Positions 7,258 to 14,041 of a DNA stretch of 21,283 nucleotides are shown here, piece after piece; within the stretch, counting starts at the first letter, position 1, and each line of letters starts with the position of its first letter. The position numbers and the translations under genes are program-made. Origin of the DNA: Spirochaetales bacterium (GTDB taxonomy: Bacteria > Spirochaetota > Spirochaetia > DSM-27196 > SLST01); contig SLST01000279.1 of assembly GCA_007130265.1 (NCBI GenBank), positions 1-21,283 of the forward strand, written 5' to 3'. Below the pieces are notes generated by a model, which was not told the origin of the DNA, did not search any database, and worked only from the letters and a program-made list of their open reading frames with translations.

Positions 7258-8591
7258 GAGCTGCCCCCCGGCTCGTCCCGCACGAGCGTGTGCGGGCTCT
7301 GAGGCAGCGTCTTGCCGAACCTGGGAACGGCCTCCTCGAGCTCGGCCACCAGGGCGTCACCGAGTACGTGCTCAATATGGTCGGCCCCCTGATCGACATG
7401 AGCCGCGGCGGTATCCGCATACTCGAGCAGGTAGACCTCCCACAGCCGATGGTTCCTCGTGATACGCATCGCCTCGTACCGCCCGGACCGCGTCAGCCGC
7501 CACGGTCCGCCCGGCACACGGTACACGAGCTGCTCGCGCGCGAGCCTGCGCAACACCGTCTGCAGCCTTCGGACGGTCCATCGACGCGACGCGGAGAGGT
7601 ATCTCAGCTGTTCGTCGGCGTCGTGGTCCATCCCGGATTCCTCACACTCGTACAACACGCGCAGGAGGTTCTGCCTGACCGTCTTTCGGATCACGCGGGT
7701 TCGAATGACCATCGCATGAACCACGCCCCGACCGGCGCCGAAGAGCAAGCTGACGACAAAGAGCACTCCCAGCGAAGTAACGATCACCGCGCCGGCGGGC
7801 AGACGCGGCGCGAGCGCGCTGACGGCCGTTCCCACGTACGACCCGACCGCACCGACAAGCGCCGCGACCAGCACCATGACACGAAGGCTCTCAGTCCAGA
7901 AGCGGGCCGCGGCCGCCGGCACGATCAGAATCGCGATGACGAGCACGATGCCCACCGCCTGGAGCCCGAGCACCGTAATCGCAACGACGAGCGACATGAG
8001 CACGAGATCGAGTCGGCCCACCGGCCAGCCGTCACCGGCGGCGAATGCCGGGTCGAAGGTGAGCAGGCGAAACTCCTTGAACAGAAGCGTCGCGAGGACG
8101 ACGACGACGGCTGCCGCGAGCCCGATCAGAACGGCGTCGGTTCTGATCATCGAAGCCGCCGAGCCATAGATGAAGGAGTTGAGACCGGCTGCCTGCGCAC
8201 CGCGCATCTTCTGCACGATTCCGAGCAATGCTGCGCCGAACCCGAAGAAGACGCTCAGCACGATACCGAGCGCGGCATCCTGCGAGAGCCGGGTGAACCG
8301 GGTTATGAGCATCACGCACCCCATACCCAGCAGACCCGAGACGAGCGCCCCCGCGAGGAGCACCGGAAGGCTACGGCCGTCGGCCCCCATGGCGACGGCG
8401 AGCAGAAATGCCCCGGCCACGCCCGGGAGCGCCGCGTGGCTGACGGCATCAGCGAGCAGAGCGCGGCGCCGCAGCAGCAGGAAGGTCCCGATCACTCCCC
8501 CGGCGACGCCGAGCATCACGGTTCCGAACATCACCACGCGGGTATTGTAGTCGGCGAGCGTGAGCACCCGCACGAGCCGTTCGATCGTCAC
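7254..8591 (-). CDS. troC: Metal ABC transporter permease TroC with C-terminal DtxR/TroR-like domain
   Basis: Second permease of the importer, 445 residues. The transmembrane domain (1-295) has ADAVSHAALPGVAG (47-60) and FKEFRLLTFDPAFA (171-184), both family hallmarks. The cytoplasmic tail (about 300-445) is again DtxR-like: a winged helix with WTVRRLQTVLRRLAREQLV and WRLTRSGR, then NHRLWEVY (H381, E385) and HVDQGADHIEH (H398, D404, E407, H408). Five ligand positions have the same numbering as in TroD, suggesting an old duplication of a permease-repressor fusion. Chlamydia trachomatis YtgCR is a known fusion of this kind, in which the C-terminal part is cleaved off and acts as an iron-dependent repressor. 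The GTG start overlaps the troB stop by 4 nt and is preceded by GGAGGG 8 nt upstream. Confidence 0.93.
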   Translation of the reverse strand: MTIERLVRVLTLADYNTRVVMFGTVMLGVAGGVIGTFLLLRRRALLADAVSHAALPGVAGAFLLAVAMGADGRSLPVLLAGALVSGLLGMGCVMLITRFTRLSQDAALGIVLSVFFGFGAALLGIVQKMRGAQAAGLNSFIYGSAASMIRTDAVLIGLAAAVVVVLATLLFKEFRLLTFDPAFAAGDGWPVGRLDLVLMSLVVAITVLGLQAVGIVLVIAILIVPAAAARFWTESLRVMVLVAALVGAVGSYVGTAVSALAPRLPAGAVIVTSLGVLFVVSLLFGAGRGVVHAMVIRTRVIRKTVRQNLLRVLYECEESGMDHDADEQLRYLSASRRWTVRRLQTVLRRLAREQLVYRVPGGPWRLTRSGRYEAMRITRNHRLWEVYLLEYADTAAAHVDQGADHIEHVLGDALVAELEEAVPRFGKTLPQSPHTLVRDEPGGSS

Positions 8592-9355
8592 GAGCTCGAC
8601 CCTCCGATGGCGTCTACAGCCCGATCGAGCAGGGTCAGCCGTCCTCCGTACGTTCGCTTGAGGTTCTCGGACGTGAAGACATCGCGAGTAGGGCCGGCGG
8701 CCACGACCCGCATGTTGAGCATCACCAGGTAGTCGAAGTACTCGCGGACGGTCTCGAGGTCGTGATGGACGACGAAGACGGTCTTGCCCTTCTCACGGAG
8801 CCGCTGCAGGATCGCGATGATCGCCTTCTCGGTACCTGCGTCGACCCCGGCGAAGGGCTCGTCCATGAAATAGACGTCGGCATCCTGCACGAGTGCACGG
8901 GCGAGGAAGATCCGTTGCTGCTGACCGCCTGAGAGCCGGCTGATCTGCCGTTGGGCGAGGTCGGCCATTCCGACCTCCTCGAGCGCCTCGAGCGCACGCG
9001 TGCGGTACGCGGCGGTGACCGGTTTGCACCAGCCGATGATCCGGTAGAGGCCCATCGCGACGAGTTCGAGCGCGTTTATGGGATAGTCCCAGTCCACCGT
9101 CTCCCGCTGCGGCACGTACCCCACCAGCCGCCGCTGGCGCCGGTACGGGCGCCCGAAGATCTCGACCACGCCCGAGGTGCGGGGAACGAGGTCGAGCACG
9201 GCTTTGATGAGCGTACTTTTCCCGGCGCCGTTCGGCCCCACGATGCCGGCGACGACCGAGGGCGGGACGTCGAGGTCCACGTCCCAGAGCACCGGCTTAC
9301 GGTGATAGGCTACCGTCAGGTCGCGAATGTGGAGCGCCGGCGCATCGTGCTGCAT
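8588..9355 (-). CDS. troB: Metal ABC transporter ATP-binding protein TroB
   Basis: Cytoplasmic ATPase that powers the Mn/Zn/Fe importer. From ATG 9355 it has 255 residues. Walker A is GPNGAGKST (40-48), the Q-loop lies in VPQRETVDWDYP, the signature is LSGGQQQR (141-148), Walker B with the catalytic Glu is VYFMDEPFAGVD, and the switch histidine is in VVHHDLE. The phrase VPQRETVDWDYP is typical of the Mn/Zn subfamily. A TTG at 9361 is an alternative start: GGGAG is about 4 nt from the TTG and about 10 nt from the ATG, so the choice is open by two residues. Its stop overlaps the troC start (GTGA), so translation is probably coupled. Confidence 0.96.
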   Translation of the reverse strand: MQHDAPALHIRDLTVAYHRKPVLWDVDLDVPPSVVAGIVGPNGAGKSTLIKAVLDLVPRTSGVVEIFGRPYRRQRRLVGYVPQRETVDWDYPINALELVAMGLYRIIGWCKPVTAAYRTRALEALEEVGMADLAQRQISRLSGGQQQRIFLARALVQDADVYFMDEPFAGVDAGTEKAIIAILQRLREKGKTVFVVHHDLETVREYFDYLVMLNMRVVAAGPTRDVFTSENLKRTYGGRLTLLDRAVDAIGGSSS

Positions 9356-9361
9356 GGGCAA

Positions 9362-10381
9362 CTATCTCCCGTCGCCGCCTGAGAGTCTACCCGTGAACCC
9401 CCGCTCCGGTGCACTGCCGCCGAGCGCACGAACGATCGTCGTCGCGTTGTGGTCGATCATCCCCATGTAGGTGCCTTCCCAGCTACCCGCCGGGCCCATC
9501 GCGTCCGAGAAGAGGTTTCCCCCGACGACAACCCGATGGTCGCGTGCCGCGGCGCCTTCGATTACCGCGGAGAGCGCCCGGTCCGGAACGGTCGTCTCGG
9601 CAAAGACGGCATTCACGCCTCGGTCGACAAGGAATCTCACGAGCGCGTTGATGTCCTCGAGGCCGGCCTCCGACTCGGTCGAGATCCCCTGCACGCCGAG
9701 CACCTCGACTTCGTACGCCGCCCCGAAGTACCCGAAGGCGTCGTGCGCCGTCACCAGTACACGCCGTTCTTCGGGGATCGTCGCGACGATCTCGCGGACG
9801 TACCTATCGAGCTCCGCAAGCTCCTCGCGATAGACGGTCGCATTCTCACGATAGGTCTCCGCGTTCGGTGGATCGAGCTCTGCGAGCGCATCCCTGACGA
9901 CATCGACCACCCGCATCCACAGGGACACGTCCATCCACAGATGCGGGTCGAAGGTTCCGTCGTACTCCTCGTCATCGAGCAGCACCGACTGCTCGTCGAT
10001 GCCGTCCGCCGCGAGCCCGGCGACTGCGAGCTCCGCGACCGGGAAGACCGGTCGGGTGCGCGAAAGCTGCGCGAGGGTGTCGCCCATGCGTCCCTCGAGG
10101 TACAACCCGTTGTAGAAGACGATGTCGGCACGCTGCATCCGCGCGATGTCCGCGCGCGTAGGCCGGTAGAGGTGCGGGTCCACCTCTTCTCCCATCAACA
10201 CATGAACCCGCGCGTACTCGCCGGCCACCTGAGGTACGATATCGCCGATCATCCCCGTCGTCGCCACGACATCGATCGGGTACTCGAGCAGACGGTCGGC
10301 CGGTTCGGAGCGACCGCCGGCATAGGCGAGGATCGAGCCAAGAAGAACCAGAACCGCGATGGTCGTGAATCGTCGTGTCAT
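9362..10381 (-). CDS. troA: Metal-binding periplasmic protein TroA (cluster A-I SBP)
   Basis: Solute-binding component of the Mn/Zn/Fe ABC importer, 339 residues. The N-terminus (MTRRFTTIAVLVLLGSILAYA) is a signal peptide without a lipobox cysteine, so the protein is periplasmic or anchored by an uncleaved signal. The metal site matches the Treponema TroA pattern of three His and one Asp: H70 (DPHLY), H147 (DPHLWMD), H213 (TAHDAFGYF) and D293 (FSDAMG). In place of the His-rich loop seen in many ZnuA proteins there is an acidic stretch (DDEEYDGTFDPH, 136-147), which argues mildly against a dedicated zinc system. The start has an AAGGAG site 5 nt upstream. It is the first gene of the operon and is preceded by a clear promoter and inverted repeats. 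Confidence 0.95.
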   Translation of the reverse strand: MTRRFTTIAVLVLLGSILAYAGGRSEPADRLLEYPIDVVATTGMIGDIVPQVAGEYARVHVLMGEEVDPHLYRPTRADIARMQRADIVFYNGLYLEGRMGDTLAQLSRTRPVFPVAELAVAGLAADGIDEQSVLLDDEEYDGTFDPHLWMDVSLWMRVVDVVRDALAELDPPNAETYRENATVYREELAELDRYVREIVATIPEERRVLVTAHDAFGYFGAAYEVEVLGVQGISTESEAGLEDINALVRFLVDRGVNAVFAETTVPDRALSAVIEGAAARDHRVVVGGNLFSDAMGPAGSWEGTYMGMIDHNATTIVRALGGSAPERGFTGRLSGGDGR

Positions 10382-10393
10382 ACAGTCTCCTTA

Positions 10394-10409
10394 CTATGGT
10401 GCTTCATAG
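10394..10409. repeat. Inverted repeat in the troA leader
   Basis: CTATG, a 6-nt spacer, then CATAG form a perfect 5-bp inverted repeat in the untranslated leader, just upstream of the AAGGAG ribosome-binding site of troA. It could be a second repressor half-site pair or a small RNA hairpin affecting translation. Short, so chance is possible. Confidence 0.3.
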
Positions 10410-10411
10410 GC

Positions 10412-10771
10412 CTAACTTTGATTACTCAAAATATAGCGGGAGATTCTCGTCCGGTCAAGTAGTAGCGGCGCCTCGCAGGGCGGGATCCCGAACCGGCCGA
10501 TCGCTTCGTCGCAGAGGGCTACTCGACAGGCGACTCGATCAGCGGCAGATTCGGGCCGGACCGCGGTGTACGAGCAGATGACCGTCTCGTCGTGCGCGTG
10601 GGGCACGTCCACGCTGATCCCGCGCTCGTTCGCGGCAGCGACGAGCTGCCCGGCGTCGACGGGCACCGAAGAGAGCCGCCGGTGGACATGCACACGTGCA
10701 TCGCAGACCGTGCGGTCACCGATCAGGTCAGCCGCTCTGCTTCCCGGCCCGGATGATCCGATCCCAGTCAT
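10412..10771 (-). CDS. Small hypothetical protein between DUF1638 gene and troA
   Basis: 119-residue open frame with no family I recognise. In its favour, the third codon positions are mostly G or C, as in the clear genes around it, until the last dozen codons, which become AT-rich where the troA promoter begins. Without it there would be about 350 bp without a gene. Against it, the ATG lies inside the DUF1638 gene (44-nt overlap), no good ribosome-binding site is visible, and no better start (only GTG at 10693 or 10666) is seen. The protein is soluble and contains four cysteines. It may be a real, translationally coupled small protein or the remnant of a longer gene. Confidence 0.45.
   Translation of the reverse strand: MTGIGSSGPGSRAADLIGDRTVCDARVHVHRRLSSVPVDAGQLVAAANERGISVDVPHAHDETVICSYTAVRPESAADRVACRVALCDEAIGRFGIPPCEAPLLLDRTRISRYILSNQS
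10417..10430. promoter_or_regulatory. Candidate operator over the troA transcription start
   Basis: TTTGA, 4 nt (TTAC), TCAAA is a perfect 5-bp-arm inverted repeat touching the -10 element and covering the expected start site (about 10423-10424). This is where a metal-dependent repressor would block RNA polymerase. It does not match the canonical DtxR box. Which protein binds is unknown; the repressor-like tails of TroC and TroD are candidates. Confidence 0.4.
10430..10458 (-). promoter_or_regulatory. Predicted sigma70-type promoter of troABCD
   Basis: On the minus strand TTGACC (10453-10458), a 17-bp spacer and TATATT (10430-10435) form one of the best promoter matches in the window. The start site would be near 10424, giving a leader of about 42 nt to the ATG at 10381. 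The promoter lies in the last codons of the small upstream ORF. Confidence 0.65.
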
Positions 10772-11507
10772 AGCACGGCTCTATGGGCTCGCCCGGATCG
10801 AGCACGAGGAAGTCCTCGTCGTCCCACTCACCGGCGGTGAGCTTGAGGAAGAGACGGATATCCCCGCGAATCACGACGAACTCCTTTCCCTCGGCCTCGG
10901 CGAGCTTGCGGCACTTCTCGGCGTACCCGAGGTGCGAGAGCTGCGGCACGTCGATGAACACGACGCGGTGATTCTTCTCGTCGAGCTCCGGCGGGTTGAG
11001 CGTCTCCATGATGAACTTCGCGTTCTCCTCGCCGTACATCTCGACGTACTCTTCGTAGCTGCGGTTGAGCCCGAGCGTCTCGGACATCGTCGATTCGCGT
11101 AGATAGTCGTCGCCATCTCCCCGCTCGAGATACCCGGCCGAGCTGAACGGCGTACTCGGGTTCTCCGAGAAGTGTTCCTTGAACGATTCCTTCGAACCGA
11201 GAAAGAGCGTGCAGCAATCGTGGGCGCGCGGCACGACGAGCGGCAGCCGTCGCGTCCTGATTCCTGCGGTCGAGTTTCCGCACAATCCGAACCCGAGGAT
11301 AATCGCGTCGTACTGCACGTTGCCGTCCTCAGCGGCGTCAATCTTTGACTGGATGAGATCACGCAGAAAGGCGCTGCGGTCATGCGCCGCCTTCTCCGTG
11401 AACTCAATATCCACGACGTGCGGCGAAACCGCCGCGCTGTAGGAGAGCTCGCGGGCGAATACCTCGCACGAAATCAGCTTCAGTCGCATTTTCTTCTGTT
11501 CGGACAC
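10728..11507 (-). CDS. DUF1638 family protein
   Basis: 259-residue protein with the conserved DUF1638 pattern: an LxSCEVFARE opening (near 10-20), LGFGLCGNSTAGI in the first half, and PRAHDCCTLFLGSK shortly after. The cysteines and histidine of these motifs look like possible metal or cofactor ligands. The family's biochemical function is not established as far as I know; I recall members near corrinoid-dependent methyl-transfer genes in anaerobes, but no such gene is seen here. No signal peptide or membrane segment is visible, so it is cytoplasmic. I chose the GTG at 11507 because a predicted -10 ends 6 nt upstream, implying a leaderless mRNA; ATG 11489 is the alternative and has only a weak AGAAG site. 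Confidence 0.85.
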   Translation of the reverse strand: MSEQKKMRLKLISCEVFARELSYSAAVSPHVVDIEFTEKAAHDRSAFLRDLIQSKIDAAEDGNVQYDAIILGFGLCGNSTAGIRTRRLPLVVPRAHDCCTLFLGSKESFKEHFSENPSTPFSSAGYLERGDGDDYLRESTMSETLGLNRSYEEYVEMYGEENAKFIMETLNPPELDEKNHRVVFIDVPQLSHLGYAEKCRKLAEAEGKEFVVIRGDIRLFLKLTAGEWDDEDFLVLDPGEPIEPCYDWDRIIRAGKQSG

Positions 11508-11513
11508 GCAGCA

Positions 11514-11542
11514 AATATAGAGTCCCTGCCGGATCGAGACAA
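11514..11542 (-). promoter_or_regulatory. Predicted promoter giving a leaderless DUF1638 mRNA
   Basis: On the minus strand TTGTCT (11537-11542), a 17-bp spacer and TATATT (11514-11519) end 6 nt before the GTG at 11507. The expected +1 is the G of the start codon, and no Shine-Dalgarno sequence exists. The -35 overlaps one copy of the GACAACCG direct repeat. Confidence 0.45.
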
Positions 11543-11557
11543 CCGCACCGACAACCG
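11538..11557. repeat. GACAACCG direct repeat between divergent promoters
   Basis: Two perfect copies of GACAACCG (11538-11545 and 11550-11557) have a 12-nt period. They lie between the DUF1638 promoter and the promoter of the glycan genes, and the first overlaps the DUF1638 -35. This could be a regulator site; only two copies exist, so chance is possible. Confidence 0.3.
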
Positions 11558-11564
11558 ACGGCCC

Positions 11565-11593
11565 TTATCGCAACGCGCTCTCACGCGTATAAT
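11565..11593 (+). promoter_or_regulatory. Predicted promoter of the plus-strand glycan-use genes
   Basis: A perfect TATAAT (11588-11593) has a weak TTATCG (11565-11570) 17 bp upstream. Transcription would start near 11600 and give a short leader carrying the GGAGGA ribosome-binding site of the gene at 11618. The poor -35 suggests help from an activator. Confidence 0.5.
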
Positions 11594-11617
11594 GCGCGGA
11601 CGAGACGGAGGATATCC

Positions 11618-13438
11618 ATGACGAACCTGCGCGCCGGGTCTCCGGACCCCATTCCCGACTGGGCGATCCGTGAACGCCACCTGATCGACGTGATGAACGA
11701 GGCGGCTCCCGTCTACGCGCGACGCTACACTCGCGCGGACGGCAGCTTCATCTGGCGTGATCGCTGGCCCGGAATGGACGGATCAGATGACGGGTACGAG
11801 AGCTATCATAACTGGCCGCTCTTCTACGCGATTGGAGGATCGGATCAGATTCACGATCTCTCCCGCTTCTACTGGAATGCGGTCACGAAGCAGTTCACGT
11901 CGTACGGACAGATCTACCGCGAGTTCGACGCCTACTACGACTGGATGCACCACGGGGAGTCGTCGATCTATTTCTACTACTTCGGGCTTGCAGACCCGCT
12001 GAGCGAACCCGACCGGTCTCGCGCGCTGCGGTTCGCCTCGTTCTACACCGGGGAGGACCCTGAGGTGGACAACTGGGACGCGGCGACGAGGATGATCCGC
12101 TCGCCGATCACCGGGAGCCGCGGACCGCGCTTCAAGAACTCGTTCGAGGACTGGGAGACCCACCGCGCGGTGCTCGCCGAATACCCGGCGCCCTTTGACG
12201 ACCTTGACGTGCCGACTCGAACCGAAGCGTGGAAGGGGGTCGACGAGACGGTCGAGAAGGCCGACTGGAACGACGATCGGGTCTATTCGGTCATCCTCGA
12301 TTCGCTTAACCGCAGGCAGATGCGTTGTGACGTGCCGCTCAACCTCACCTCGACGAGCCTCATCACCCACGCCTCGATTCTGACCGGTGAGCCGAAGTAC
12401 CGCGCCTGGGTCGTCGACTACCTCGAGGCGTGGGCCGAGCGCATCGCGCGAAACGACGGCATATGTCCCGACAACGTGGGGCCTTCCGGCGAGATCGGCG
12501 AGACGATGGACGGCAAGTGGTGGGGCGGCTACTACGGCTGGCGCTGGCCGCACGGGTTCATGTCGATCATCGAGCCGCTCACGATCGCCGCGATGAACGC
12601 GTCGCTCCTGACGGGAGATCTCTCCTACCTCGACATCCCTCGCGGACAGCTCGACCGCATCATCGACCTCGGCAAGCTCGTTGACGGTCGCTTGCTCGTT
12701 CCTCACCGGCATACCGACGAGGGGTGGACTTCCTACCGCCCGCTCTCCCCGCATCACGCGTCGCAGATCTGGTACATGTCGCAGGACGAGCGCGATCGCA
12801 GGCGTCTGGAGTCGCTGCCGGAGGTGGGCACCGACTGGCTCGAAGTCCGGCCCGGACGCGGGAAGGGCGACGACATCCACTTCGGACCGTGGTACTGCTA
12901 CCTCGACGGGCGCAGGCCCGACTACCCCGAGCGAATCCTCGAAGCGCAGCACGCGGAGGTCCTGCGCCGGATGGACCTCATCAGGGACGACCATGCCGAC
13001 CCGGAGACGGTGGACGTCCACCACTGGCAGAACCACAACCCGGTCCACACCGAGGCGCTCCTCCAGCTCGCCCACGGCGGCCCGCAGATCGTCTACCACG
13101 GCGGTCTGCTGCATGTGGCGCTGCGCCACTTTGACGCGGATCGACGCAGGCCGGGTCTGCCTGCGGATGTGGGCGCGCTCGTGACCGCCCTCGACGGACA
13201 GAGCGTCGGCTTCACCCTGGTGAACACCAGCCCGGTCCACGGGCGCTCGGTGATCGTCCAGGCGGGGGCGTTCGGCGAGCACGTTTTCACGTCGGTGGAC
13301 GGACGCGACACCGACGAGAGTCCCTGGCTGCGGGTCGAGCTTCCGCCGGGACGCACGATCGCCGTCCGGGCCGGTATGAAGCGATACCGCAACACTCCGT
13401 CGTATCGACGGCCGTGGGACGAAAGAGGAACATCATGA
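11618..13438 (+). CDS. Unknown 606-residue protein, probable glycan-active enzyme
   Basis: I cannot assign a family. The protein has no signal peptide and no membrane segment. Residues about 20-480 are rich in Trp, Tyr and His, with stretches such as YESYHNWPLFYAIGG, WWGGYYGWRWPHGF and HHWQNHNPVHTEALLQLA. The repeated helical pattern with aromatic loops is typical of (alpha/alpha)-toroid glycoside hydrolases and lyases. The last 120 or so residues (SVGFTLVNTSP onward, ending with WLRVELPPGRTIAVRAG) look like a beta-sandwich, as often found at the C-terminus of such enzymes. It starts 5 nt after a strong GGAGGA site, overlaps the DUF1349-like gene by 4 nt (ATGA), and is followed by a sulfatase; a mannosidase and sugar transporter lie beyond. 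An intracellular hydrolase, lyase or epimerase is the best inference. Catalytic residues are not identified. Confidence 0.88.
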   Translation: MTNLRAGSPDPIPDWAIRERHLIDVMNEAAPVYARRYTRADGSFIWRDRWPGMDGSDDGYESYHNWPLFYAIGGSDQIHDLSRFYWNAVTKQFTSYGQIYREFDAYYDWMHHGESSIYFYYFGLADPLSEPDRSRALRFASFYTGEDPEVDNWDAATRMIRSPITGSRGPRFKNSFEDWETHRAVLAEYPAPFDDLDVPTRTEAWKGVDETVEKADWNDDRVYSVILDSLNRRQMRCDVPLNLTSTSLITHASILTGEPKYRAWVVDYLEAWAERIARNDGICPDNVGPSGEIGETMDGKWWGGYYGWRWPHGFMSIIEPLTIAAMNASLLTGDLSYLDIPRGQLDRIIDLGKLVDGRLLVPHRHTDEGWTSYRPLSPHHASQIWYMSQDERDRRRLESLPEVGTDWLEVRPGRGKGDDIHFGPWYCYLDGRRPDYPERILEAQHAEVLRRMDLIRDDHADPETVDVHHWQNHNPVHTEALLQLAHGGPQIVYHGGLLHVALRHFDADRRRPGLPADVGALVTALDGQSVGFTLVNTSPVHGRSVIVQAGAFGEHVFTSVDGRDTDESPWLRVELPPGRTIAVRAGMKRYRNTPSYRRPWDERGTS

Positions 13439-14037
13439 ATCTATTCGCGGGATGCAATGGGAAGACGCTCGGCAACGGGCTCGCCTGGGTTCGGGAGCCG
13501 GTGGATTGGTCGTTTTCCGAGCGTGGGTTGCAGATCGTTCCGGAAGAGAAGACGGACTTCTACCGTCCCTTCGGCGGCGGAGGTAACGACAACGCGGCGC
13601 TGCTCGCGAAGAGCGTGGAGGGCGACTTCACGATCGTCACGCGTGCGGAGACGCAGCTCGTCGGGTTCGGCGACGCCGCCGCGGTCACGGTACGCGCAGG
13701 CGAGGCGCAGTGGGCGAAGCTCTGCCTCGAACGCAGCCCGACCGGCGAGACCAGTGCCGTCTCGGTGGTGACCGATCCCTGGTCGGACGACGCGAACAAC
13801 GAGCTCGCGCCGGCCGAGATCTGGCTGCGCATCACCCGCAAAGGGAACGTCTTCGGCATGCATTACCGCGTCGACGGCCAACGGTGGAGATTCGTGCGGA
13901 CCTTCGCGATGGAGGCGACGCCGCAACTGCTCGTCGGCATCCATGCCCAGGCCCCCTTCGTGGGAGGCTGCCGGGTCAACTTCACGCATCTCGAGCTCAG
14001 CCGTGAGCCGGTGGCGGACTTTCGCTCTGGGGAGTGA
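13435..14037 (+). CDS. DUF1349-like protein (concanavalin-type beta-sandwich)
   Basis: 200-residue protein. ATG 13435 overlaps the stop of the preceding gene (ATGA) and has AGAGGAA 5 nt upstream; an in-frame start at 13414 lies further inside that gene. Hallmarks of the DUF1349 fold are seen: WSFSERGLQIVPEEKTDFYRP, a central DFTIVTRAE, GVQ-like VTVRAGEAQWAKLCLE, and WLRITRKGNVFGMHYRVDGQRWRFVRTF near 125-155. This family has a concanavalin-like jelly roll and is often found beside glycan-degrading genes, where a carbohydrate-binding or glycosidase role is suspected. No signal peptide is visible. Translational coupling to the 606-residue protein suggests the two products may act together. Confidence 0.82.
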   Translation: MNLFAGCNGKTLGNGLAWVREPVDWSFSERGLQIVPEEKTDFYRPFGGGGNDNAALLAKSVEGDFTIVTRAETQLVGFGDAAAVTVRAGEAQWAKLCLERSPTGETSAVSVVTDPWSDDANNELAPAEIWLRITRKGNVFGMHYRVDGQRWRFVRTFAMEATPQLLVGIHAQAPFVGGCRVNFTHLELSREPVADFRSGE

Positions 14038-14041
14038 CGGC

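Noticed and set aside
7179..8732. 517-codon plus-strand open frame opposite troC
   Set aside because: Shadow of troC. His/Arg/Asp-rich and without any domain.
11783..13282. 499-codon minus-strand open frame opposite the 606-residue gene
   Set aside because: The plus-strand gene has a ribosome-binding site, promoter and coupled neighbours. The minus frame is a Val/Arg/Asp-rich shadow.
13943..14041. N-terminal extension of the sulfatase to 13943
   Set aside because: It lies within the DUF1349-like gene and does not resemble a signal peptide. ATG 14042 has GGGGAG upstream.
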